Source of the DNA: an uncultured Prevotella sp.
GTDB taxonomy: Bacteria; Bacteroidota; Bacteroidia; Bacteroidales; Bacteroidaceae
Reading direction: 5' to 3'
NCBI GenBank assembly: GCA_944320675.1
Contig: CALUIJ010000163.1
Location: 1 to 33,405 of the forward strand
Length of the DNA stretch: 33,405 bases
Part shown: positions 8,643 to 16,016 of the stretch, piece by piece
How the letters are laid out: each line of letters starts with the position of its first letter
How positions within the stretch are numbered: position 1 is the stretch's first letter
Notes under the pieces: model-generated
Seen by the model: the letters and a program-made list of their open reading frames with translations, nothing else
Told to the model about the DNA's origin: nothing
The model's database searches: none
Made by a program: the position numbers and the translations under genes

Positions 8643-9788
8643 TCAATAAAGGCTTTCATATATGCCGACGGCGTCCTTTTCAGTCACTTCGCGCGGATTG
8701 TTCTTCAACAGTCGCTGCACGTCCATCGCGGCCTTGGCCATGTGTGCCACGGCAGAGCGCGGTATGCCGATTTCAGTCAAAGTTGTAGGTATGCCGCACT
8801 CTTTCGACAGCGACGTTACGAACTCCACTCCCCTCATTGCCGTTTCCTCGTCGGTAGCTCCCTGCTCCACACCGCAAGCCAAAGCAACCTCGGCGTATCT
8901 CCTGACGCAAGCCTGGCAGTTGAACCTCATGACGGAAGGCAGGAGTATCGCGTTGGAAAGTCCGTGCGAAATGTGGTACTCGCCACCAAGCGGATACGAC
9001 AAGGCGTGTACGGCAGCCGTGTTTACCGGGCCGAGGCACATTCCGCCGTACATGCTGCCTGCCGCCAAAGCCTCGCGCGCCTCGGCATCGGCTCCGTTTT
9101 TCACGGCCTTGGCAAGGTTGGCGGCTATCAGGCTGATGCCTTTCAATGCGAACATGTCAACCATGGGATGGGCGAACTTGTTCGTATAAGCCTCGATGCA
9201 GTGGGTCAATGCGTCCATGCCAGTCTCTGCCGTTATCTTAGCCGGAACAGTCCAAGTAAGTTTCGGGTCAATATAGGCGGCGTCGGCAATGAGATACGGG
9301 CTAACCACTCCTTTCTTCAAGGCGTCGCGCTCGTCAAGAAGAATGGCGTTGGGCGACATTTCGCTACCCGTGCCGGCCGTCGTGGGAGCACAAGCAAACC
9401 ATTTTCCGCGGTGCTCAATCAGCCCCGTGCCAAAGAGGTCTTCTATCTGTTGCGTGCTTCCGAGCAAAGCGGCCGTCAGTTTGGTCAAGTCGAGTATGCT
9501 GCCTCCGCCTATGCCGATGAAACTGTCAGCGTCGAAGTCCTCGGCCGACTTAAGTATCTTCTTAAAGTCGGCTATCGACGGCTCGCCATGCACATCCTCG
9601 TAAAACTTCACGCTTACGCCGTTGGCCGACAGCTTGTCGGTCATGGCTGATATTGCCGGACGTACGACCGACATCGTTACGATGAAAAGCCTTTTGTACC
9701 CCAGTTTCAAGTAATCGTCGGCAAACTGGTCGATGCATCCCGTGCCGAACACCGTTTTTTGGGGTTGAAGCAATGTGATAGTTCTCAT
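8643..9788 (-). CDS. Iron-containing (group III) alcohol dehydrogenase
   Basis: A 381-residue NAD(P)-dependent Fe-ADH family enzyme that interconverts an alcohol and an aldehyde or ketone. The nucleotide-binding GGGSILD lies near 94-100, PTTAGTGSE near 135-143, and metal ligands are D192, H196, H261 and H275, the same spacing as D196/H200/H263/H277 of E. coli FucO. All catalytic features are intact. It sits between the symporter and pdxA2, 46 bases from pdxA2, so it should act in the same catabolic route, for example reducing an aldehyde released by the upstream lyase or oxidising the substrate before phosphorylation. Substrate is not predictable from sequence; the family also includes 1,3-propanediol, lactaldehyde and maleylacetate reductases. 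Confidence 0.92.
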   Translation of the reverse strand: MRTITLLQPQKTVFGTGCIDQFADDYLKLGYKRLFIVTMSVVRPAISAMTDKLSANGVSVKFYEDVHGEPSIADFKKILKSAEDFDADSFIGIGGGSILDLTKLTAALLGSTQQIEDLFGTGLIEHRGKWFACAPTTAGTGSEMSPNAILLDERDALKKGVVSPYLIADAAYIDPKLTWTVPAKITAETGMDALTHCIEAYTNKFAHPMVDMFALKGISLIAANLAKAVKNGADAEAREALAAGSMYGGMCLGPVNTAAVHALSYPLGGEYHISHGLSNAILLPSVMRFNCQACVRRYAEVALACGVEQGATDEETAMRGVEFVTSLSKECGIPTTLTEIGIPRSAVAHMAKAAMDVQRLLKNNPREVTEKDAVGIYESLY

Positions 9789-9925
9789 TTTCTTTTAACC
9801 TTTTATAAATTAAAAGGAGTGGCGGATGCGGCCTACAAGGTTGCACGTTTCATCTGGCAAGACAGCCATTCAGCCCCGTGCACGCCATGTGATTGATTGC
9901 CGGCATGCGCCTCTCCCGAAAAATT

Positions 9926-11494
9926 TTAATTGTTCTTATTTTTACGTCTTTCCTCAAGATAGCCGTATATGGTAAGCTCCTTAGGAGCGGGAGCGCTCTT
10001 GAAGAACAAGCTGGCCACATAACCTACGACGAGCACTATAAGGTGGCTGTAAACGCCGAGCATGTAAGTATGATGCTTGAAGTTCCAGTCGCCGAGGTCG
10101 AGCATCAGCTCAGCGTCAGGGCCTGAGCCGAACTTAGTGGTCGTCAGCACGGCGTAGGCGGTGAACAAGATGGCGGCCGCAATGCCGATGTAAAGCCCCT
10201 GCCAGTTGGCGCGGCGGCTGAAAAGGCCGAGTACGAATATGCCCACGATGCCGGCCGACAGTATCGCATAGAGTCCGAAGAGTGTGCCGAGCACGCCTTC
10301 GCCGCCCCATGACACGTAAAGCAAGGCTATGAGGATGGCTCCCACGCCGACAACAATAACGGAAATCTTACCTACGAGCAGGCGCTGCTTATCGGTAGCA
10401 TGCGGACGAAAACGTCCGTAATAGTCCTCAACGACGACGGCCGAAATACAGTTAACGTCGGCGTCAAGGCTCGAAATGGCTCCGGCCACGAGGGCTGCGA
10501 TAATCAGGCCGACGATGCCGACGGGCATCTCGGTGGCTATGAAGTGCGGGAACACCTCGTCGCTCTTTAATCCTTCCGGCAGACCTCCGTGGAGCTGGTA
10601 GAACGCATAAAGGCACGTGCCTACGAACATGAACAAAGCCCACGTCGGAACGCTCAGCAATATGCCGAGGTAAGACGCCTTCTTGGCCTCCTTGTCGCTG
10701 CGCGCCGTAAGGTAGCGCTGCACGATGCTCTGGTCGGTTCCATACTTCTGGAGGGCGTAGAATATGCCGTTGAACACCATCACGATGAACGTAAGCTGGG
10801 TGAAATCCCATGCGTATGGGCCGAAATCAATCTTATGATCCCTCAAGGCAATGTCCATAATGGCCGACGGGCCTCCGTCCGTAAGATAGAATATGACGCC
10901 TACGGCGAGCAATCCGCCGACGATGAGCAGGAAGCCCTGCACCACGTCCATCCATATAATGGCCTCCATGCCGCCGAAATATGTCAGTATTATCACGGCC
11001 ACGCCTACGCCTACGATTATCCAAACGATGTCCATGCCGCCCGTAAAGGCCACCATGGCCATGGCCAAGAGGTAGAGGATGGTGCCCATCTTTGAGAAAT
11101 GTTCGAGCACGAACGCCAACGAGCTGTAGAAACGGGCCAACGCGCCGAACCTGCGCTCGAAGTATTCGTAAGTGCTGAGGCGTATAACCTTTCTGTACAG
11201 TGGCACTATGAAGCCGATGACTCCCAAAAGGACAAGCGGCACCATCATGCCCTGAACGAGCAGAATCCAGTTGCCGGCGTATGCGCTGCCGGGGTAAGCG
11301 AGGAACGTAACGCTGCTTATGATCGTAGCGAACATCGACATGCCGACGGCCCAGGCCGGAATGTTGCCGCTCGCGGCGAAGTATGCGTCGGTAGAGTTTT
11401 GCTTCTTGGCGAAATAGATTCCGACGCCTATCGCCAACACGACGGAAGCAACCACGATTGTTGTGTCAATCCAATGTAAACCTTCGTATTCCAT
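9926..11494 (-). CDS. Sodium:solute symporter (SSS family)
   Basis: A 522-residue inner-membrane transporter of the SSS/SLC5 family (TC 2.A.21) that drives organic solute uptake with the sodium gradient. About 13 hydrophobic segments are spread along its length. The N-terminal half has the family-like blocks YFAASGNIPAWAVGMSMFAT and STYEYFERRFG, and later GAISSLDADVNCIS, which corresponds to the region lining the sodium site. The C-terminus is short, charged and cytoplasmic (EERRKNKNN). It is the second gene of the acid-sugar operon and is the likely importer of the acid sugar or its precursor. SSS members with sugar, sialic acid and carboxylate substrates look alike at this level, so the cargo is inferred from neighbours only. 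Confidence 0.93.
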   Translation of the reverse strand: MEYEGLHWIDTTIVVASVVLAIGVGIYFAKKQNSTDAYFAASGNIPAWAVGMSMFATIISSVTFLAYPGSAYAGNWILLVQGMMVPLVLLGVIGFIVPLYRKVIRLSTYEYFERRFGALARFYSSLAFVLEHFSKMGTILYLLAMAMVAFTGGMDIVWIIVGVGVAVIILTYFGGMEAIIWMDVVQGFLLIVGGLLAVGVIFYLTDGGPSAIMDIALRDHKIDFGPYAWDFTQLTFIVMVFNGIFYALQKYGTDQSIVQRYLTARSDKEAKKASYLGILLSVPTWALFMFVGTCLYAFYQLHGGLPEGLKSDEVFPHFIATEMPVGIVGLIIAALVAGAISSLDADVNCISAVVVEDYYGRFRPHATDKQRLLVGKISVIVVGVGAILIALLYVSWGGEGVLGTLFGLYAILSAGIVGIFVLGLFSRRANWQGLYIGIAAAILFTAYAVLTTTKFGSGPDAELMLDLGDWNFKHHTYMLGVYSHLIVLVVGYVASLFFKSAPAPKELTIYGYLEERRKNKNN

Positions 11495-11536
11495 GGTATC
11501 AATACTTTTAGTAGTTAGGGTAGTTGTGAAAAGCCG

Positions 11537-11630
11537 GGATGGTTAAAGTCGATTGCGTCCGCAGCCAACGCGACACACGCCGGTCACAATCATTGGCTGC
11601 ACCTAAACAAAGCAATGACTTCAACCATCC
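11537..11630. repeat. Two-level nested imperfect palindrome before the symporter gene
   Basis: Outer arms of about 19-20 bases (11537-11556 and 11612-11630) pair with one mismatch and one bulged base. Inner arms GCAGCCAA (11561-11568) and TTGGCTGC (11593-11600) pair perfectly around a 24-base loop. It fills most of the 173-base gap between the lyase and symporter genes and has no T-run. As RNA it would be a strong intra-operon hairpin that could set differential stability of the two halves of the message. Confidence 0.75.
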
Positions 11631-11667
11631 ATAACCACATTAACGACAATTAATTACCGTAAAACCA

Positions 11668-12567
11668 TTAAATCACAGCTTTAGCTTGTTCCTGAATGCG
11701 CTTAACGGTATCGTCGTCAAGCTCGATAAGCGGCGGAAGCATGTACGTATCGCACAGTCCTACCATCTGCATGATGACCTTAAGCCCGGCCAGCGACTGC
11801 CCGAGGGTAAGTCCTTCAGTGTTTATCTTGCCTATCTCGATCGTCTCCTGCTGCAGCTTTTCGGCAAGTGCCGTGTCGCCTTTCACGCCTGCGTCGAACA
11901 AGTCGGCATACATCTTAGGCAGATAGTTGCCGACGCTGGGCACGATGCCGTCCGCGCCTAAGGCCAAGGCCTTTGCCGAGTTGGCGGCGCATCCGCAGAA
12001 ATAGGCGAAGTCGTCGCGGTCGGCCACAAGGCGCAGAAGCTCCTCCATGCGCTCAAGGTTGTTCTCAGAGTCCTTCAGTCCGACGATGTTCGGATGATGG
12101 CTCAGCTTCTCTATCACGTCTACGGGGATGCTCATGTGCGTGGTTATCGTGATGTTGTAAAGCATCAGGGGCACTGTCAGCGCGTCGGCCAGGTCGGTGT
12201 AATACTTAAGCATCTCCTGCGGGGTAAGCGCATAATAACAAGGCAGCGTAGCTGCGATAACGTCTACTCCTGCGGCGATGAACCTCTTAGCCGCCTCCAT
12301 CTGCTCGCTGACGCAATTGCCGGCAAGGCCTGCGTACACGGTTATGCGTCCGGCTGCGGCCTTCACTGCGGCTTCAATCATCTTGACACCCTGCTCCACC
12401 GATACGGAATTGCCTTCACCGGTCGTACCCATCAGCAGGGCCGACACGCCGTACTTGGCAAAATTGTCTATTATACGTTCAACGGCTTTTACATCAATGT
12501 CGCCGTCCTTGGTTACTGGAGTAACCATCGGCACCACCACTCCGTGGTATTTGTTAAGTTTTCTCAT
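11668..12567 (-). CDS. DapA/NanA-superfamily lyase, not a canonical DapA
   Basis: A 299-residue class I aldolase-like TIM barrel that forms a Schiff base to a 2-keto acid. It has the pyruvate-binding GTTGE (47-51), catalytic Y137 and Schiff-base K165 in LKDSENN, with family-typical length. Canonical DapA has Y-N-x-P-x-R-T, with R138 binding aspartate semialdehyde; here the matching stretch is YNITITT, so the arginine position is threonine and the proline is also lost. This argues against lysine biosynthesis. It is not clearly a sialic acid lyase either. As first gene of the acid-sugar operon it more likely cleaves, condenses or dehydrates a sugar-derived 2-keto acid. The start at 12567 fits the family. 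Confidence 0.85.
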   Translation of the reverse strand: MRKLNKYHGVVVPMVTPVTKDGDIDVKAVERIIDNFAKYGVSALLMGTTGEGNSVSVEQGVKMIEAAVKAAAGRITVYAGLAGNCVSEQMEAAKRFIAAGVDVIAATLPCYYALTPQEMLKYYTDLADALTVPLMLYNITITTHMSIPVDVIEKLSHHPNIVGLKDSENNLERMEELLRLVADRDDFAYFCGCAANSAKALALGADGIVPSVGNYLPKMYADLFDAGVKGDTALAEKLQQETIEIGKINTEGLTLGQSLAGLKVIMQMVGLCDTYMLPPLIELDDDTVKRIQEQAKAVI

Positions 12568-13391
12568 TTGGTAAGTTTAAGATAAAGACTTCATTGTTAA
12601 GTAAAAACGATGCGGACTGCACATCTGTTATTACAGACGGCGGCTTATGCGTTTTGTAACCATGCAGACTTGATTTTTCAATAAAATAAATCACGGAAGG
12701 CGTTCAAGCTACGCTAAAACACGAACATCCGACGCAAGCCACGGCCACGGGTGAACGTTCAACACGTAAGCCGGCGGCACCGATAAGCTTACAAAATGTC
12801 AAATCAAGAATGTCTGCCAAAACATTAAAACCAGGAAAACGGACACAGCGGCAAACCGCCGTTTTGCGCCGTCAAACAACCCGACGCATGCCCAAACACG
12901 GCTTACAGCCTTGCGAAACATAAGCTTTTACACCGCGAAATACGACATACTGCGCCACGGAAAACGGCATTTACCATGCCCGAAAGCGGCATTTTGCGGG
13001 CTTTTTCACGGCAAATCTTCATGAAAACGGGCACCGCCGCTGCACACAAATGCAACAAATGAAGACAAGCAACTGGGAGTCAAGCAAATACGTCTGCACG
13101 CGAAAAGCGGGCTATTTCACGTCCGGAAACCTTTCGTTTCAGAATAACGCCGTTGTGGAGCGTCAACGCAAATCAGGATGTAAGCAAAAAAGTCCGCCGG
13201 CATTACAAAACGGAAAAACCGCTCACACGCCGACACACCTCCGGCAAAAAAGGCCGGCGGCGGCCGCATGTTTCCACAAAACTTGCTTGAATATTTGGGT
13301 TTGACGGATTATTTATTTAACTTTGCACAATAATTATAATAACAACGCGCGTCCGCAGACAAGCGGAACGCCTGACAACCACCACTGAATA
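12568..13391. other. 824-base divergent intergenic region
   Basis: Lies between the divergent acid-sugar operon and ksgA. No frame looks like a protein; an 84-codon plus-strand frame has random-looking composition. It contains recurring short themes on the plus strand (AAAACGGCAT, GAAAGCGGCATTTTGCGGGC and variants), several small GC hairpins, and at its right end the ksgA promoter. No clear promoter box for the operon on the minus strand was found. The recurring words suggest decayed repeat DNA. Confidence 0.6.
13294..13325 (+). promoter_or_regulatory. Promoter of ksgA
   Basis: TTTG (13294-13297), 20-base spacer, TAACTTTG (13318-13325). This fits the Bacteroidota -33/-7 consensus and sits 66 bases upstream of the ksgA ATG. 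Confidence 0.75.
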
Positions 13392-14192
13392 ATGAGAACC
13401 GTAAGACCGAAGAAGAACTTAGGACAGCACTTCCTTACAGACTTGAACATAGCGAAGGCCATAGCCGACACCGTAGACGCATGCCCCGGCATTCCTGTTT
13501 TAGAGGTCGGGCCGGGAATGGGCGTGCTGACGCAGTTTCTCATGCCGAAAGAAAGGGAACTGAAAGTTGTTGAGATCGACGCGGAATCGGTAGCCTACCT
13601 CAACGAGAAATACCCCGGGCTGCGGCCAAATATCGTAGGCGAAGACTTCCTCCGCATGGACCTTGGCAAACTGTTCGACGGCCGCAAGTTCGTGCTTACG
13701 GGCAACTACCCCTACGACATATCGTCGCAGATATTCTTCAAGATGCTCGACAACAAGGACCTGATACCCTGCTGCACCGGCATGATACAGCGCGAAGTGG
13801 CCCTACGCATGGCTTCAGCGCCGGGCAACAAGGCTTACGGAATACTGAGCGTGCTGATACAGGCGTGGTATGACGTGGAATATCTCTTTACGGTTGACGA
13901 GAACGTGTTCAACCCTCCACCGAAAGTCAAGAGCGCCGTCATCCGCATGACGCGCAACGGAACGGACGACCTGGGGTGCGACTGGGCATTGTTCCGCCGC
14001 GTGGTCAAGACAGCGTTCAACCAACGGCGCAAAATGCTGCGCAGTTCGCTCAAGCCGCTGTTCCAAGGCGGCATGCCCGGCGAAGGCTTCTTCGCACAAG
14101 ACATGATGACCATGCGCCCTGAGCAGCTGACTGTACGGCAGTTCATAGAACTGACGAACATTGTAGGAAAAGAATTGGGCACTAAGGGTTAA
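13392..14192 (+). CDS. ksgA: 16S rRNA (adenine1518/1519-N6) dimethyltransferase
   Basis: KsgA/RsmA dimethylates two adjacent adenines in helix 45 of 16S rRNA during 30S maturation, using S-adenosylmethionine. The 266-residue product has KKNLGQHFL at 7-15, the SAM loop EVGPGMGVLT at 38-47, and the catalytic NYPYDISS at 105-112, a conservative variant of NLPYNISS. The C-terminal helical domain is full length. It has its own promoter and leads a run of translation and ribosome genes (frr, rsgA). Its TAA overlaps the start of a TTAAGAA tandem repeat. Confidence 0.97.
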   Translation: MRTVRPKKNLGQHFLTDLNIAKAIADTVDACPGIPVLEVGPGMGVLTQFLMPKERELKVVEIDAESVAYLNEKYPGLRPNIVGEDFLRMDLGKLFDGRKFVLTGNYPYDISSQIFFKMLDNKDLIPCCTGMIQREVALRMASAPGNKAYGILSVLIQAWYDVEYLFTVDENVFNPPPKVKSAVIRMTRNGTDDLGCDWALFRRVVKTAFNQRRKMLRSSLKPLFQGGMPGEGFFAQDMMTMRPEQLTVRQFIELTNIVGKELGTKG

Positions 14193-14209
14193 GAATTAAG
14201 AATTAAGAA
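14189..14209. repeat. TTAAGAA tandem repeat
   Basis: Three perfect head-to-tail copies of the 7-mer TTAAGAA begin at the ksgA stop codon and are followed by degenerate copies (TTAAAGG, TTAAGAA) to about 14223. A 7-base unit shifts frame per copy, so slippage here could alter the ksgA C-terminus only if it reached upstream of the stop. Confidence 0.8.
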
Positions 14210-14257
14210 TTAAAGGTTAAGAAATCTTGAATCTTAATCAATCAAAAGTTAATTTAT

Positions 14258-14265
14258 TATTTTTG
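14258..14265 (+). promoter_or_regulatory. -7 box of frr
   Basis: TATTTTTG matches TAnnTTTG 36 bases upstream of the frr ATG. No well-placed TTTG -33 element was found, so this is a half-site call. Confidence 0.5.
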
Positions 14266-14300
14266 TAACGGAAAAACCGAAAACATATAAATATACGATT

Positions 14301-14861
14301 ATGATTGACGTTAAAGCGACTTTGAAAGAAAGTGAAGAACGGATGGAGATGGCCGCAATGTATCTTGAGGACCAGCTCTCGCATGTCCGCGCCGGACGCG
14401 CCAACGTGGCGATATTAGACGGCATAAGGGTTAACTCTTACGGCTCGATGGTGCCACTGAACCAAGTGGCAAACGTATCGACCCCCGACCCGCGCACGAT
14501 CGCCATACGCCCGTGGGACAAGAAAATGATAAAGGACATTGAAAAAGCCATCATGGACTCCGACGTAGGCATCACCCCCGAGAACAACGGCGAGATTGTA
14601 CGCCTCGGCATACCACAGCCTACCGAGGAACGCCGTAAGGACTTGGCCAAGCAGTGCAACAAGATGGGCGAAAAGGCAAAGGTGGAAGTGCGCAACGTGC
14701 GCGGCGACATCAAGGACAAGCTTAAAAAGGCCATAAAAGACGGACTCTCGGAAGACAACGAGAAAGACGCGGAAGCCGAGCTCCAAAAGATACACGACAA
14801 GTTCATCAAGAAGATCGACGACTTGCTCGCAGCCAAGAACAAGGAGATTATGACAGTATAA
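14301..14861 (+). CDS. frr: Ribosome recycling factor
   Basis: RRF works with EF-G to split the post-termination ribosome into subunits. The 186-residue protein has the standard length and layout: an N-terminal helix with LSHVRAGRANVAILDGI (about 26-42), the beta domain with PWDKKMIKDIEKAI, and the long C-terminal helix pair ending in KIDDLLAAKNKEIM. All regions of the three-helix bundle are present. It lies 109 bases after ksgA with its own probable -7 box, and a long palindrome separates it from rsgA. Confidence 0.97.
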   Translation: MIDVKATLKESEERMEMAAMYLEDQLSHVRAGRANVAILDGIRVNSYGSMVPLNQVANVSTPDPRTIAIRPWDKKMIKDIEKAIMDSDVGITPENNGEIVRLGIPQPTEERRKDLAKQCNKMGEKAKVEVRNVRGDIKDKLKKAIKDGLSEDNEKDAEAELQKIHDKFIKKIDDLLAAKNKEIMTV

Positions 14862-14865
14862 TTTA

Positions 14866-14995
14866 AATTAGGAGTTAAGAGCCAAGAATTAAGGAAACAC
14901 GCCTCGAGGCCGTCGGGCTGCACGGTTATGGGAGCCTAAGGCTTGGGAGTCATGGCGGCCAGCCATTCTTGATTCGTCGCTCTTAACTCTTAATT
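14866..14995. repeat. Nested palindrome between frr and rsgA
   Basis: Outer arms of 17 bases (14866-14882, 14979-14995) pair with one mismatch. Inner arms CAAGAAT (14883-14889) and ATTCTTG (14965-14971) are perfect. Between them lies about 75 bases of GC-rich sequence with short self-complementary pieces. It occupies almost the entire gap and ends 16 bases before the rsgA start, so the right arm may mask translation initiation. There is no terminal T-run. Confidence 0.75.
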
Positions 14996-15011
14996 ATCAT
15001 ATCCAATAGAA

Positions 15012-15944
15012 GTGAACGGACTTGTCATCAAGAACACAGGCAGTTGGTACACGGTGAAGACCGACGAGGGGCCGACCATTGACTGCAAGATAAAAGGCAA
15101 CTTCAGGCTTAAGGGCATACGCAGCACCAACCCGGTGGCAGTAGGCGACAGGGTCGGCATAATACGCAACGCCGAGGGAACGGCGTTCATCACCGAAATA
15201 GAGGACAGGCGCAACTACATCATACGCAAGTCGCCGAACCTCTCCAAGCAAAGCCACATCATTGCCGCCAACGTCGACCAGGCGTTCCTCATCGTAACGG
15301 TAAACCATCCGCAGACTTCCACAACGTTCATCGACCGCTTCCTCGCATCAGCCGAAGCTTACCGCGTGCCCGTAACGTTGATATTCAACAAGACGGACAT
15401 CCTTGAACCGGACGACTTGGAATATCAGGAAATGATGATACGGCTTTACGAGACGGTGGGATACGACTGTAAGGCCGTGTCGGCAGTCGACGAATCGGTA
15501 AGACTGACATTGGAACCGCTGCTAAAAGACAAGATAACCCTGTTCAGCGGAAACAGCGGCGTAGGCAAAAGCACCCTGCTCAACAGCCTGATACCCGGCC
15601 TCAACCTCCGCACGGCCGAAATAAGCGAGGCGCACAACACGGGCATGCACACCACTACGTTCAGCGAAATGCTGCCCCTGCCTTATGGCGGATGGGCGAT
15701 AGACACGCCGGGGATAAAAGGATTCGGCACATTCGACATGGAACCGGAAGAAATATGCGGATATTTCAAGGAGATATTCAAGTTCTCGAAAGGTTGCCGT
15801 TTCCGTAATTGCACGCACACACACGAGCCCGGATGCGCCGTGCGCAAGGCTGTTGAAGAGCACTACATAGCCGAGAGCCGCTACAACTCATACCTGAGCA
15901 TGCTTGAAGACAAGGACGAGAGCAAATACCGTGAAGCATTTTAA
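15012..15944 (+). CDS. rsgA: Ribosome small subunit-dependent GTPase A
   Basis: RsgA is a circularly permuted GTPase that checks late 30S maturation. The 310-residue protein has an N-terminal OB fold (1-70), then G4 NKTD (126-129), G1 GNSGVGKS (180-187) and G3 DTPG (231-234), the permuted order that defines the family, and a C-terminal zinc site with C262, C267, H-T-H at 269-271 and C275. The start is GTG at 15012: the frame begins close to it and no nearby upstream ATG is available. It follows frr and the long palindrome. Complete. Confidence 0.96.
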   Translation: MNGLVIKNTGSWYTVKTDEGPTIDCKIKGNFRLKGIRSTNPVAVGDRVGIIRNAEGTAFITEIEDRRNYIIRKSPNLSKQSHIIAANVDQAFLIVTVNHPQTSTTFIDRFLASAEAYRVPVTLIFNKTDILEPDDLEYQEMMIRLYETVGYDCKAVSAVDESVRLTLEPLLKDKITLFSGNSGVGKSTLLNSLIPGLNLRTAEISEAHNTGMHTTTFSEMLPLPYGGWAIDTPGIKGFGTFDMEPEEICGYFKEIFKFSKGCRFRNCTHTHEPGCAVRKAVEEHYIAESRYNSYLSMLEDKDESKYREAF

Positions 15945-16016
15945 ATAAGAAAAAACAAAAAAGGTAAAAAGTAAAAACAGCAAAAGTCCGCCATACGGAT
16001 TTAACCACTTTCCAAT

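Noticed and set aside
8742-9650. 302-codon plus-strand frame opposite the alcohol dehydrogenase
   Set aside because: Mirror of a confidently assigned Fe-ADH; no motif, promoter or start context.
13050-13304. 84-codon plus-strand frame before ksgA
   Set aside because: Composition is random (K, Q, T, P rich), overlaps repeat-like words and the ksgA promoter.
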